DNA of 43,058 bases from BQJD01 sp965652415 (GCA_965652415.1 CBFGVH010000012.1:1-43058), one strand, 5' to 3'. Positions 17,652-26,479 are shown, counted from the stretch's first letter. Numbers and translations: made by a program. Notes: generated by a model from the letters alone, not told the origin.

Positions 17652-19882
17652 GCGCCGGCTCCCTGCTTGGATATCTCGACCGCTGGAGCGTGTTCCCCGG
17701 CGAGACCGTCGTGTGCCGCGCAAGCGCCGTCGATGGCGACGATTACCACGCCGAGCTCGTGCGCATCATCCAGGGCGACCGGCACCCGCACGCGCCCGGG
17801 TACCGCGTGGAGCGAATGGACCTTGATCTCGGCGGTCCGTTCGCCGCCCGATTTCAACCTCTGGAGACGGGCTCGCTGGCAATCATCGAAACGCTTAGGG
17901 AACCCGGCGCGCGGGGATCGTTCAGCATCGTCGCCACCATCTGGCCGACCACACCGGATCGCGGCGAGCAGGTATTGTTCTCGCGCCGCGACCACGAAGG
18001 CGGCAGCGGCTTCGAACTCGCCATTGATGAACACGGCGCCCTGCGCGCGACCGCCTGGTCCAACGGTACCGGCGTTGCGGTTTCGACCGGCCGCGCCTTG
18101 CTGGCCCACCGCTGGTACAAGGCGGGCCTGAGCGTGGACGCCGAGTCGGGTGCGCTTGCGGTCATCCAGCAACCCCTCGAACCGCATCCACTCATCGACG
18201 ACGCCGGCTCGGCCTCGACAGCAATTGCCGCCGACCCGACCCTGTTCGGCCGGAACGCGCCGCTGACCATGGCCGCCGCCCTCGACGAGGAAGGCCGTGC
18301 CCGCTGTCACTACAACGGCCGCATCCACGACCCGCATATCCTGGACCATGCCCTGACGGGCGTCGGCGGCGACACCAGGCCGACCACGGGAGTTATCACC
18401 GCCTGGGACTTCGCCATCGACATCTCCTCGACGAGAATCGCGGACATATCCGGAAACGGCTGTCACGGTCGACTCGTGAACCTGCCCACGCGCGGCGTCA
18501 CCGGCCCCGACTGGGACGGGTCCTGTCACGCCTGGCCTCACGACGCATCTCATTACGGCGCCATCCACTTTCACGACGACGACCTGTACGATGCGAACTG
18601 GCGCGAGAGCTTTCGCTTCACCCTCCCCGACGATCTCGCCAGCGGCATATACTCCGTGCGCCTGTATCGCGGAGACGACGAGTTCCACATGCCGTTCGCC
18701 GTGCGCGCACCGCACGGCAATCGCGGCAGCGACGTCGTGTTCCTGCTTCCGACGGCGAGCTACATGGCCTATGCCAACAACCGCATCGGACTCGACGTAC
18801 CGGAGACGGAACTGGTCTGCGGCCGCCTCATCGAACTCGACGAGCGCGATCTCTACATGCAGGAGCATCCGGAGCTCGGATTGTGCTTCTACGACCTGCA
18901 CAACGACGGCAGCGGGGTTTACTACTCGTCGCGCCTTCGCCCGGTGATGGACTTGCAGCCCGGCTTCGTCGGCAAGCTCGGCGGCGCCGGCTCCAGCGTG
19001 TGGCAGTTCAACGCCGACACGCACATCACCGGTTGGTTCGAGCATGCGGGCCGGCGCTTCGACGTCGTCACCGACGAGGATCTGCATCACGAAGGCGCAG
19101 CCTGCCTCGACGGCTACCGCGTGCTGGTCACGGGCAGCCACCCGGAATACTACTCGGCGGCCATGCGCGACGCGCTTGACGCATTCGTTGCGGGCGGCGG
19201 GCGGCTGATGTATATCGGCGGCAACGGCTTCTACTGGCGCGTTTCGTTTCATCCCGAACTTCCCGGCGTCATCGAGTGCCGCAAGTCCGAGGACGGCATC
19301 CGCGCATTCGCGCCGGGACCGGGCGAGTACTACGCGAGTTTCACCGGAGAGTACACGGGGCTGTGGCGACGCAACGGGCGGCCGCCCAATACCCTGGCAG
19401 GCGTCGGCATGGTGGCCCAGGGGTTCGACCGTTCGTCGCCGTTCGTTCGTTCTCCCGAGAGCCGCGACTCGCGGGTCGCATTCATGTTCGAAGGCATCGA
19501 CGGCGAGGTGATCGGCGATTTCGGACTGTCCGGCGGCGGCGCGGCCGGCATCGAACTGGACGGCGCCGACATCACGCTCGGCACGCCACCGCACGCGCTG
19601 GTGGTGGCGTCGTCCGAACGCCACAGCGACCTGTACCTCGTGACCCCGGAAGACATGCTCGATCCCGTCCCCGGCCTCGGCGGAAGCGAATCGGAGCTCA
19701 TCCGCGCTGACGTCGTGTTCTTCGAGACGCCCGCCGGCGGCGCCGTGTTCTCGACCGGGTCCATCGCCTGGGCCGGCAGCATGGCGTGGAACGGCTACCG
19801 CAACGACGTCGCACGCCTGGCCGAAAACGTCCTCACACGGTTCCTCGACCCGACCCCGTTCGCTGCGCCCGACGACTTGTGA
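17648..19882 (+). CDS. N,N-dimethylformamidase-like large (beta) subunit, iron amidohydrolase
   Basis: A 744-residue protein of the N,N-dimethylformamidase large-subunit family. Characterised members hydrolyse dimethylformamide to formate and dimethylamine using a mononuclear iron held by Tyr, His and Glu. Residues 80-235 resemble a lectin-like beta-sandwich (ending near the RIHDPHILDHAL strand). Residues about 365-700 carry the catalytic Rossmann/amidotransferase-like domain. His498 and Glu500 in TGSHPEYYS are the best match to the two iron ligands spaced i, i+2; a Tyr in YDLHNDGSGVYYSS (415-427) would supply the third. The GTG at 17648 is chosen because it overlaps the upstream stop; the longer in-frame extension is Arg/Pro-rich and unlike the family. 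No dimethylamine or formate genes adjoin it, so the substrate may be another amide. Confidence 0.82.
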   Translation: MSAGSLLGYLDRWSVFPGETVVCRASAVDGDDYHAELVRIIQGDRHPHAPGYRVERMDLDLGGPFAARFQPLETGSLAIIETLREPGARGSFSIVATIWPTTPDRGEQVLFSRRDHEGGSGFELAIDEHGALRATAWSNGTGVAVSTGRALLAHRWYKAGLSVDAESGALAVIQQPLEPHPLIDDAGSASTAIAADPTLFGRNAPLTMAAALDEEGRARCHYNGRIHDPHILDHALTGVGGDTRPTTGVITAWDFAIDISSTRIADISGNGCHGRLVNLPTRGVTGPDWDGSCHAWPHDASHYGAIHFHDDDLYDANWRESFRFTLPDDLASGIYSVRLYRGDDEFHMPFAVRAPHGNRGSDVVFLLPTASYMAYANNRIGLDVPETELVCGRLIELDERDLYMQEHPELGLCFYDLHNDGSGVYYSSRLRPVMDLQPGFVGKLGGAGSSVWQFNADTHITGWFEHAGRRFDVVTDEDLHHEGAACLDGYRVLVTGSHPEYYSAAMRDALDAFVAGGGRLMYIGGNGFYWRVSFHPELPGVIECRKSEDGIRAFAPGPGEYYASFTGEYTGLWRRNGRPPNTLAGVGMVAQGFDRSSPFVRSPESRDSRVAFMFEGIDGEVIGDFGLSGGGAAGIELDGADITLGTPPHALVVASSERHSDLYLVTPEDMLDPVPGLGGSESELIRADVVFFETPAGGAVFSTGSIAWAGSMAWNGYRNDVARLAENVLTRFLDPTPFAAPDDL

Positions 19883-19897
19883 AGATTGATTTTCCTC

Positions 19898-19926
19898 TTG
19901 CTATTTGCATGCGCCGCCCCTATAGT
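19898..19926 (+). promoter_or_regulatory. Promoter of the cold-shock gene
   Basis: TTGCTA (19898-19903), a 17-bp spacer and TATAGT (19921-19926) form a good sigma70 promoter, starting 16 bp after the amidohydrolase stop. The start site would be near 19933. Confidence 0.65.
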
Positions 19927-19932
19927 TGCCCC

Positions 19933-20071
19933 CGCAATCAGCGTTCTGGCCTGCCTTCATCTACCCGTCCGGTCCCGGGCGGTCGTTGCCCAAGACACCC
20001 AAGACACCCCGATTGTTCGACCCGCGCCCGATTAGCGCGCGATATCTACATCGACACCAATGGAGGCCAGA
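19933..20071 (+). promoter_or_regulatory. Long 5' leader of the cold-shock mRNA
   Basis: The predicted leader is about 139 bases, close to the roughly 160-base leader of E. coli cspA that folds differently with temperature. It contains a tandem repeat CAAGACACC twice around 19990-20008 and ends with GGAGG nine bases before the ATG. A thermosensing role is inferred from length and position only. Confidence 0.4.
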
Positions 20072-20275
20072 ATGGCTACCGGTACTGTAAAGTGGTTCAA
20101 CCCGACCAAGGGTTATGGTTTCATCCAGCCTGAGAACGGTTCGCGCGACGTGTTCGTGCACATCAGCGCAGTGGAGCGCTCCGGCATGGGCTCGCTGACC
20201 GAGGGTCAGCGCGTCAGCTACAACGTCGTCGAGGAGCGCGGCAAGCAGGCCGCTGCCGACCTCAAGGCGATCTGA
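20072..20275 (+). CDS. Cold-shock protein (CspA family)
   Basis: A 67-residue single cold-shock domain that binds single-stranded RNA and DNA as an antiterminator or RNA chaperone. MATGTVKWFNPTKGYGFIQ carries RNP1 (KGYGFI) and DVFVHIS carries RNP2. The ATG at 20072 is chosen over an upstream in-frame start because it gives the conserved MATGTVKWF beginning and sits correctly after GGAGG. It has its own promoter, a long leader and two hairpins downstream, so it is monocistronic. It is an ordinary paralogue, and which csp it corresponds to cannot be told. Confidence 0.95.
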   Translation: MATGTVKWFNPTKGYGFIQPENGSRDVFVHISAVERSGMGSLTEGQRVSYNVVEERGKQAAADLKAI

Positions 20276-20292
20276 ACCCGGTCCGACCGGGT
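20276..20292 (+). other. Hairpin directly after the csp stop codon
   Basis: ACCCGGT, loop CCG, ACCGGGT: a perfect 7-bp stem that begins at the base after the stop codon. It may protect the mRNA 3' end or assist the terminator 40 bases further on. Confidence 0.4.
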
Positions 20293-20330
20293 GACGGGGC
20301 AGCCGCTACCGGCCGCCCCCGAAATTCAGG

Positions 20331-20356
20331 CGAAACCCCGCTTCGGCGGGGTTTCG
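20331..20356 (+). terminator. Terminator hairpin after the cold-shock gene
   Basis: CGAAACCCCGC pairs perfectly with GCGGGGTTTCG across a TTCG tetraloop, an 11-bp stem of unusual stability. Only a short T-run lies within the 3' arm and none follows, so it is a good but not textbook intrinsic terminator. Confidence 0.65.
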
Positions 20357-20450
20357 TGCGTTGGGGCCCACCGCCCCGTGACCGAACGACGGCCATGCGC
20401 ACCGACCGGGCCGTCCCGCACCACCTCAGGTCCTTCGGCGCGCCCGAGCC

Positions 20451-21638
20451 ATGTTTCACCGCCGACCCATCGCGCTCGAGCAGCTCGCACCATGGACCAG
20501 CATTTCGCTCGCGCGGCTGACTGGCCTGGAGGGACTGTCGCGCGCCATGCTGGTCGGCATCGTTCCGCTGATCGCCCTCGACACGCTCGGCAGCAAGGAA
20601 CTCGTCTCCTGGGCCTATCTCGCCGGCGCCGTGTTCACCCTGATGATCACCCTGAACATCGGCACCCTCGAGCGGCTGCTGCATCGCAGCCGGGTAGTGA
20701 CCCTGGGCGGTTTATTCCTCGTGCTCGCCGCGCTCTTTCTCTATTTGCAGCACGGTCCCCTTCTGGCGCTCGGCATCGGCATGCGTTCGGCGGCCGCGTC
20801 GATCTTTTCGGTGTGCATGTCGCTGTACATCATGGATTACATCGGCAAGAAGGAACTGACCCGCAACGAATCGCGCCGCATGGTCCACGCCGGCATCGCG
20901 TGGCTGACCGGCCCCGCGCTGGGCGTGTGGCTGTATGCACATTTCGCCGCGCCCGTGGTGTTCGCGGCCTCGGCTCTTGCCGCCCTGGTGATGCTCGGTT
21001 ATTTCTGGTGGCTGCGGCTGGGTCCGGACCCGGTGCTGCGCAAGGCCCGGTCCCACGTCGCCAATCCGCTCAGGGCGGTGCGGCGCTACCTCGATCAGTC
21101 GCGCCTTCGCATCGCCTACGGCATCACACTGAGCCGGTCGTGCTACTGGGTGGCGCTTTTCGTATACGGGCCGATCTACGTGGTAGAGGCCGGCCTGCCC
21201 GCCTGGGTGGCGGGATTGCTGCTATCGGCGACCAGCGCCCTGCTGCTGCTCAGCCCGCTGGTGCAGCGCCTGGCGGAGCGCTTCGGCACCCGCAACGTGA
21301 TCATCGTCGGACTCGTCACGACCGGGGCGAGCACCATTGCCCTGGGGCTGCTGCAGGAAGCCCGGCCGGCAGGCATCATCCTGTGGATGACCGGCGCCAT
21401 GGGCGGAGCAATGCTGGACGTGCTCGGCAACATCCCGTTCATGCGCAGCGTCAGGCCGCGCGAGCGCACCGCCATGACGACGGTGTTCTCGACCTGGCGT
21501 GAAGCGTCCGAGCTGCTCACGCCGGCCCTGTCGGCGGCGATCCTGGCGTTCGCGCCATTCTGGCTGTTCTACATGGTACTCGGTGCCATGCACCTGGCTT
21601 CGGCGGCGAGTGCGAGTTACCTGCCCCGGCGGCTGTAG
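20451..21638 (+). CDS. Major facilitator superfamily transporter
   Basis: A 395-residue inner-membrane protein with about twelve hydrophobic segments. A central cytoplasmic loop around residues 190-225 is rich in Arg and Lys (RKARSHVANPLRAVRRYL). The loop between segments 8 and 9 (LVQRLAERFGTRNVIIVG) is a degenerate MFS motif, and RMVHAGIAWLTGPALGVWL resembles the motif of helix 5. No substrate-specific feature is visible; drug or metabolite export are both possible. It starts 175 bp after the cold-shock gene, beyond its terminator. The next gene is a sensor kinase 234 bp away with its own probable promoter. Confidence 0.8.
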   Translation: MFHRRPIALEQLAPWTSISLARLTGLEGLSRAMLVGIVPLIALDTLGSKELVSWAYLAGAVFTLMITLNIGTLERLLHRSRVVTLGGLFLVLAALFLYLQHGPLLALGIGMRSAAASIFSVCMSLYIMDYIGKKELTRNESRRMVHAGIAWLTGPALGVWLYAHFAAPVVFAASALAALVMLGYFWWLRLGPDPVLRKARSHVANPLRAVRRYLDQSRLRIAYGITLSRSCYWVALFVYGPIYVVEAGLPAWVAGLLLSATSALLLLSPLVQRLAERFGTRNVIIVGLVTTGASTIALGLLQEARPAGIILWMTGAMGGAMLDVLGNIPFMRSVRPRERTAMTTVFSTWREASELLTPALSAAILAFAPFWLFYMVLGAMHLASAASASYLPRRL

Positions 21639-21728
21639 GAACTTCCGCGAAGCGAATCGGCCGCCGCGGTCCATCTTCGATCCGGACCCCGTCCCGGCAC
21701 CCCGTTCAGTTTGCTGCAGGATTACACC

Positions 21729-21770
21729 TTGACCCGCATCAAGGTATCATGCGCCCGCAGGATGGATATT
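21729..21770 (+). promoter_or_regulatory. FNR/CRP-family site and class II promoter candidate
   Basis: TTGAC-CCGC-ATCAA (21729-21742) matches the FNR/Anr box TTGAT-N4-ATCAA with one change, and is extended by the perfect inverted repeat CCTTGA/TCAAGG. GATATT (21765-21770) could be the -10. A start near 21777 would put the box centre at -41.5, the class II activator position. An alternative TTACAC/TATCAT pair (21722-21750) overlaps the box and would then be blocked by it. Confidence 0.45.
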
Positions 21771-21872
21771 TTGCACGTGGGTGATCCGGTCGGGCAGTCG
21801 CGGGATGCGCGTGGATCGACGTGCGCATTCAGGGACAGGGAAATAAATAACCTGGAAAACCGGGATGGGAAC

Positions 21873-24413
21873 ATGAGGCCAGTGCATCGGCGCGCGCCGC
21901 CAAGGGCCGCCGGCAGGCGCCGGACGCGCGGCGTCCCGCTGCTGGCAGTGCTGTTTGCCGTCGCCGCTTCACCCTGCCTCTCCGACGAACTGCAGCCTAT
22001 CGCCGAAGTCGAAGTCGTCGCGGTGGTGCCGCGCTCGTTTCCTCCCGAGTACGTGACCAACGCGCAGGGGCGGCCCGGCGGCTTCGCGATCGATTCGATC
22101 GAGGCCGTCGCCGCGCTGGCCGGAATCAAGGTCCGATACCGGGTCGAGGAAACCTGGCCTGATACGCTGGCGGCCCTGGAAGACGGACATGCCGACCTGA
22201 TCCCGAACCTGGGTGTCAGCGCTGAGCGCTCGGTGCGCTTCGCCTTCACCCGGCCGCTCGGAACCTTCCCGATATCGATATTCGTACGCACCGCCAGCGA
22301 AGACCTCGACCATCCCCTCGACCTCGCCGGCAAGAGCGTGGCCGTGGTCCGGGAGAACGTCGCCGCCATCATTCTCGCCAGGCGCCCCGACGTGGAGACG
22401 GTCCTGATGGACAACGTCGAAGCGGCGCTGTTCAAGCTCCTGTCCGGCGAAGTGGACGCGTTGGCCTACCCGGCGCCGGCGCTGCGGGCGCTGGCGAAGG
22501 AGGCGGGCCTGGACCAGAGGATCAGGACAACCGGTGCGCCGCTCGCCGAGGTCAAGCGCGCCATCGCGGTGCGCAGAAACGACGAGGCGCTGTACGCGAC
22601 GCTCGCTCCGGCAGTCGAGCGATTCCTCGACTCCGGCGCCTACCGCCGCATCTACACCCGCTGGTACCGGGACCCCGATTCCCCCTGGAGCGCGACGCGT
22701 CTGGCGTGGGTCATGGGCGGCCTGCTGTTTCTCGCCTTCGTCGCCATGGGGCTGTGGCGGTACTTCAGCGTGGCAGGGCTGAACCGCCGCCTGAACGAGT
22801 ACTCTCGCGACTGGTCCCGCGCCGAGGAGTCGCGGCGCCAGGCCAACCTGATCCTCGAAAACAGCCCGGTAGTGCTGTTCAAGTGGGGACCCCGGGGGGA
22901 CTGGCCAGTGGAGCTCGTGTCGCGCAACGTGACGCGGTTCGGCTACAGCGCCGAAGACCTGACGTCGGGCTCCGTCAGCTTCGCCTCCATCGTCCACCCC
23001 GACGACGTCGAGCGGGTGCGGCGGGAGGTGCGCGAGTACTCCGAGCTGGGGCACTCGACGTTTCGGCAGGAATACCGGATCGTCACGCCATCCGGGGAGA
23101 TGCGCTGGGTCGATGACCGCACCACCATCGAGCGCGACGCGAGCGGCGAGATCCGCTCCTACCAGGGCGTGCTCATCGACGTCACCGACCTTCGCCAGGC
23201 AGAGCTGCAGCTTCGGCACGCGCAGAAGATGGACGCCGTGGGTGCGATGGCCAGCGGTATCGCCCACGACTTCAACAACGTGCTCACCGTGGTGGTCGGC
23301 AACCTCGGCGCGCTCAGGCGCCAGCTCGCGGGCAACGCGCAGGCGCTCTCCCGCATCGACTCGATCGAGAAATCCGCCCGCCGAGCCATCGAGCTGACCC
23401 GCAAGCTGCTCGAGTTCTCGCGGCAGGATCCCATGCCGTCGGTCCACGTCGACATCAACGACCGCATTCGCAACATGAGCGGGCTCATCAATCGCTCGTT
23501 GACGCCGGAAGTCCGGGTCGTGTACCAGCTGTCCGGCGACCTTTGGCCGACCGAGATCGATCCCGGAGACTTCGAAAGCGCCGTGCTCAATCTCGTGCTC
23601 AACGCGCGCGACGCCATGACGGGCGGCGGCCAGCTGATCATTGCGACGGCGAACGTCGCCGCCGGCAACTCGGCCGTCGAAGCTCACGGCGACATGGTCG
23701 AGCTCACTATTGCCGACGACGGAAGCGGCATGGACGCGGCGACCCGGGAACGGATATTCGAACCGTTCTTCACCACCAAGCCCCGCGGCAAGGGCACCGG
23801 ACTGGGCCTCGCCATGGTCTTCGGGTTCGTGAGGCGTTCCAGGGGCCGCGTAGAAGTCACCTCCGCCCCGGGCGCCGGCACGACGTTCCGCCTCGCCTTC
23901 CCGCGCGCTGCCGGTGACGCGAATGCGCAATCCGTCGTCCACGACGTGGTGCTTCCGTCAGCCGACTCACCTTCACCCGGCGTGACAACGCACGCCCCGC
24001 TGCCGCCGCGCCCGGCGGCGGACTGTACCCCCACCATCCTGGTGGTCGATGACGAACCGGATCTTCGAGACCTGGTCGAGGAGACTCTGAGCGAGCACGG
24101 CTACCGCGTGCTGACGGCCGGGGACGGACATGAAGCGATCGCGGTGTTGTCCCGCGGCGAACCCGTGGACCTGCTTTTCAGCGACGTGGTGATGCCGGGC
24201 GGCATGAGCGGATTCGAACTGGCCGGGAAGGCCCAGGAGTATCGAGCCGGGCTCAAGATCCTGCTCACGTCCGGCCACTACGAGGCGGGCATTGGGACGG
24301 GCACGGATTTCATCGGCGAGGTGCTGATCAAGCCGTACACGGATACCGAGCTCCTCTGCAGGCTGAACGCCCTGCTCGGCACGGACGACTCCGGCGACGC
24401 CCGGTATTCCTGA
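21873..24413 (+). CDS. Hybrid sensor histidine kinase with periplasmic solute-binding domain
   Basis: An 846-residue membrane sensor. A signal/anchor segment (about 20-37) is followed by a periplasmic amino-acid-type binding-protein domain (about 42-268), a membrane helix (278-300), a PAS/PAC domain (about 322-440), a dimerisation/phosphoacceptor domain with His465 (SGIAHDFNNVL), and a HATPase domain with Asn577, DDGSGM (615-620) and GKGTGLGLAMV. A C-terminal receiver follows, with DDEPD (726-730), phosphoacceptor Asp771 (LLFSDVVMPG) and Lys820. The ATG at 21873 gives the shortest N-terminus leading into the signal segment and has GGGATGGGA upstream. The ligand probably binds outside directly. 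No separate response regulator adjoins it, so output partners are unknown. Confidence 0.88.
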   Translation: MRPVHRRAPPRAAGRRRTRGVPLLAVLFAVAASPCLSDELQPIAEVEVVAVVPRSFPPEYVTNAQGRPGGFAIDSIEAVAALAGIKVRYRVEETWPDTLAALEDGHADLIPNLGVSAERSVRFAFTRPLGTFPISIFVRTASEDLDHPLDLAGKSVAVVRENVAAIILARRPDVETVLMDNVEAALFKLLSGEVDALAYPAPALRALAKEAGLDQRIRTTGAPLAEVKRAIAVRRNDEALYATLAPAVERFLDSGAYRRIYTRWYRDPDSPWSATRLAWVMGGLLFLAFVAMGLWRYFSVAGLNRRLNEYSRDWSRAEESRRQANLILENSPVVLFKWGPRGDWPVELVSRNVTRFGYSAEDLTSGSVSFASIVHPDDVERVRREVREYSELGHSTFRQEYRIVTPSGEMRWVDDRTTIERDASGEIRSYQGVLIDVTDLRQAELQLRHAQKMDAVGAMASGIAHDFNNVLTVVVGNLGALRRQLAGNAQALSRIDSIEKSARRAIELTRKLLEFSRQDPMPSVHVDINDRIRNMSGLINRSLTPEVRVVYQLSGDLWPTEIDPGDFESAVLNLVLNARDAMTGGGQLIIATANVAAGNSAVEAHGDMVELTIADDGSGMDAATRERIFEPFFTTKPRGKGTGLGLAMVFGFVRRSRGRVEVTSAPGAGTTFRLAFPRAAGDANAQSVVHDVVLPSADSPSPGVTTHAPLPPRPAADCTPTILVVDDEPDLRDLVEETLSEHGYRVLTAGDGHEAIAVLSRGEPVDLLFSDVVMPGGMSGFELAGKAQEYRAGLKILLTSGHYEAGIGTGTDFIGEVLIKPYTDTELLCRLNALLGTDDSGDARYS

Positions 24414-24510
24414 CCCGGCGCGCCGTGCGGTCGGCGCCGCGACTCGGGCGGGACCAGACCGAAGACCCCTTCGGCCCGCGGGCCGCTTGCGCCGCGCCCG
24501 CGCCGGCCGG

Positions 24511-24972
24511 CTACGGCAGCGGCACCATCAGCCAGTAGCGGAATACGAGGTAGAAGCCGGCCACCACGGCGATGCCGCTGGCGCCGTAGACGAGCGCGCG
24601 GCGCAGCGTCATCTCGTCGTGGTTGGCCACCAGCAACACGCCGGCGAACATCACCAGCGCGGCCGCCACGAACCCCACCGCCTTCATCATCAGCACCGAC
24701 GCGAGCATGACCGCCGGCAGCAGGATGCGCCGGGGCCACGAACCGCGCGCCGGAACCTCGTCGCCGGTCAACCGCGGTGCGCGGAAGATGGCGCGAAGCA
24801 GCACCAGCACCGATATCACGATCATGACGATGGCCACGGTACGCGGGAAGACCGCGGAGTCGGCGTCCCCGTAGGTCCGGGTATCGGCGATCACCACGGC
24901 GCCGAGGGCGATCAGGAGCACGGCGATGACCGCGCCACCGATGTTGCGGGTGCGCGGATCGATGTCACTCAC
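24511..24972 (-). CDS. tctB: Tripartite tricarboxylate transporter, small membrane subunit (TctB)
   Basis: A 153-residue integral membrane protein with four predicted helices (about 13-31, 44-62, 85-115 split in two, 128-150), as expected for the small TctB subunit that supports TctA. The GTG at 24972 has AGGAGG eight bases upstream. It overlaps the end of tctA by 8 bases, so it is translationally coupled. The gene order here is tctC-tctA-tctB, whereas C-B-A is the arrangement first described. TctB proteins are poorly conserved, so the call rests partly on position. Confidence 0.82.
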   Translation of the reverse strand: MSDIDPRTRNIGGAVIAVLLIALGAVVIADTRTYGDADSAVFPRTVAIVMIVISVLVLLRAIFRAPRLTGDEVPARGSWPRRILLPAVMLASVLMMKAVGFVAAALVMFAGVLLVANHDEMTLRRALVYGASGIAVVAGFYLVFRYWLMVPLP

Positions 24973-26479
24973 TGCTCGTGCCTCCTGCCGCGGCGGTCTT
25001 CAGGCGCCCCTTGACGAGCGGCCAGAACAGCGACAACAGCGTGAACGCGATGATGCCGATGGAGATCGGCCGCCCGAAGAACATGCCGGGCAGATCGCCC
25101 ATGGCGCTGCCGATGGTCCAGGCCTGCACGAACCCCTGTTCGGCAATTGGGCCCAGGATCAGGCCCAGCACGATCGGCGACACCGAGAAGCCGAAGCGCC
25201 CCAGCACCCAGCCGAACACGCCCAGCACGATCATGATGATGACGTCGGAGACGCTGTTGCGAATGGCATAGGTGCCGATGATGGTCATGAAGGCGACCCC
25301 GGGCACCAGCACCGCCTTGGGGATCGTGACGATGGTGCGATAGGCGTAGCGGCCGATCACGAGTCCCACCGGCAGCATGAGAATCGTTGCGATCAACAGT
25401 CCCCAGATGAAGGTGTAGACGATGGCTCCCTGAGCCTCGAACAGTTGTGGGCCGGTGCGAATGCCCTGGACCAGCAGCGCGCCGAGTATCACAGCGTCCG
25501 GCGGCGTGCCGGGAATGCCGAGCACCAGCGTGGGGATGAATCCGCCGCCCACCGTGGCGTTGTTGGCCGACTCGGTGGCGATGACGCCGCCCGGGTTGCC
25601 CTTGCCGTATTCGACGCCCCGCTTGTGGGTTCGGCGCGCTTCCGAATACGCAACCAGCCCCGCCACCGAGCCGCCGGCGCCGGGCAGGATGCCGACCACG
25701 GTGCCGATCACCGAGGAACGCACGGCGTTGAAGCCGTTCTTCAGCAACACGCCGAACGCCTCGGCGAGGCGGAAGCCGCGCGGATTCTCCTCCAGTTTCA
25801 GGTGGCGGTCCGGCACCGCCACCATGTCGATCAGCACCGGGATGCAGTAGAGCCCGATCAGGCCCGCGACGACCTGCACGCCGGCGATCAGCGTCTGGCT
25901 GCCGAAGGTCAACCGCACGTCGGCCGAGATCTCGGCGATGCCGATGCAGGAAATGATGAGCCCCAGCGCGCCGCCCGCCAGCCCCTTGAGCAGGCTGCCC
26001 TCGGACAGCGCGGCGATCAGCGACAGGCCGAATATGGCCAGCCAGAAGTACTCGACCGGACCGAAGGCCAGCGCCACCCGCGACAGCGGGGGCGCCAGGG
26101 TCAGCAGGAACAGGGCGCCGACGAGGCCGCCGACCACGCTGGCCAGGCACGAAATGGTGACCGCGAGGTCGCCGTCGCCCCGCCGCGCCATGGGGTAGCC
26201 GTCGAAGGTGGTGGCGATGGCCGAGGGCGTGCCGGGCGTGTTGAGCAGGATGGCGGCATAGGCGCCGCCGTAGATGGCGCCGGTGTATATGGCGCCGAGC
26301 ATGATCAATGCCGAGGCCGGGTCCATGGCGAAAGTCAGGGGCACCAGCACCGCCACCGCCATGGTGGCGGTCAGCCCCGGGATCGAGCCGATGATGGTGC
26401 CGGCGACGACGCCGGCGAGCGCCAGCGTGAGGTTGGCCGGCGTCAGCGCCGTCAGCAAGTGACTGAAAAGCTCTCCCAT
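24965..26479 (-). CDS. tctA: Tripartite tricarboxylate transporter, large permease (TctA)
   Basis: A 504-residue inner-membrane permease with about twelve helices. The two family signatures are present: GSIPGLTATMAVAVLVPLT near residue 30 and GIPGTPPDAVILGALLVQG near residue 330, plus ILLNTPGTPSAIAT near residue 90. I chose the ATG at 26479 over a TTG two codons earlier. It imports citrate-like or other carboxylates with a sodium or proton gradient, after capture by TctC. A 109-bp gap separates it from tctC. Confidence 0.9.
   Translation of the reverse strand: MGELFSHLLTALTPANLTLALAGVVAGTIIGSIPGLTATMAVAVLVPLTFAMDPASALIMLGAIYTGAIYGGAYAAILLNTPGTPSAIATTFDGYPMARRGDGDLAVTISCLASVVGGLVGALFLLTLAPPLSRVALAFGPVEYFWLAIFGLSLIAALSEGSLLKGLAGGALGLIISCIGIAEISADVRLTFGSQTLIAGVQVVAGLIGLYCIPVLIDMVAVPDRHLKLEENPRGFRLAEAFGVLLKNGFNAVRSSVIGTVVGILPGAGGSVAGLVAYSEARRTHKRGVEYGKGNPGGVIATESANNATVGGGFIPTLVLGIPGTPPDAVILGALLVQGIRTGPQLFEAQGAIVYTFIWGLLIATILMLPVGLVIGRYAYRTIVTIPKAVLVPGVAFMTIIGTYAIRNSVSDVIIMIVLGVFGWVLGRFGFSVSPIVLGLILGPIAEQGFVQAWTIGSAMGDLPGMFFGRPISIGIIAFTLLSLFWPLVKGRLKTAAAGGTSSE

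Noticed and set aside
17351..19624. 757-codon minus-strand frame opposite the amidohydrolase
   Set aside because: Ala/Arg/Val low-complexity shadow; the plus frame has conserved family blocks.
19988..20010. CAAGACACC tandem repeat as a CRISPR or iteron
   Set aside because: Only two copies in tandem inside the csp leader, no spacers and no replication gene nearby.
24462..24482. CCGAAG/CTTCGG stem between the kinase and tctB as a terminator
   Set aside because: Only six base pairs and no T-run, so not distinguishable from chance in GC-rich sequence.
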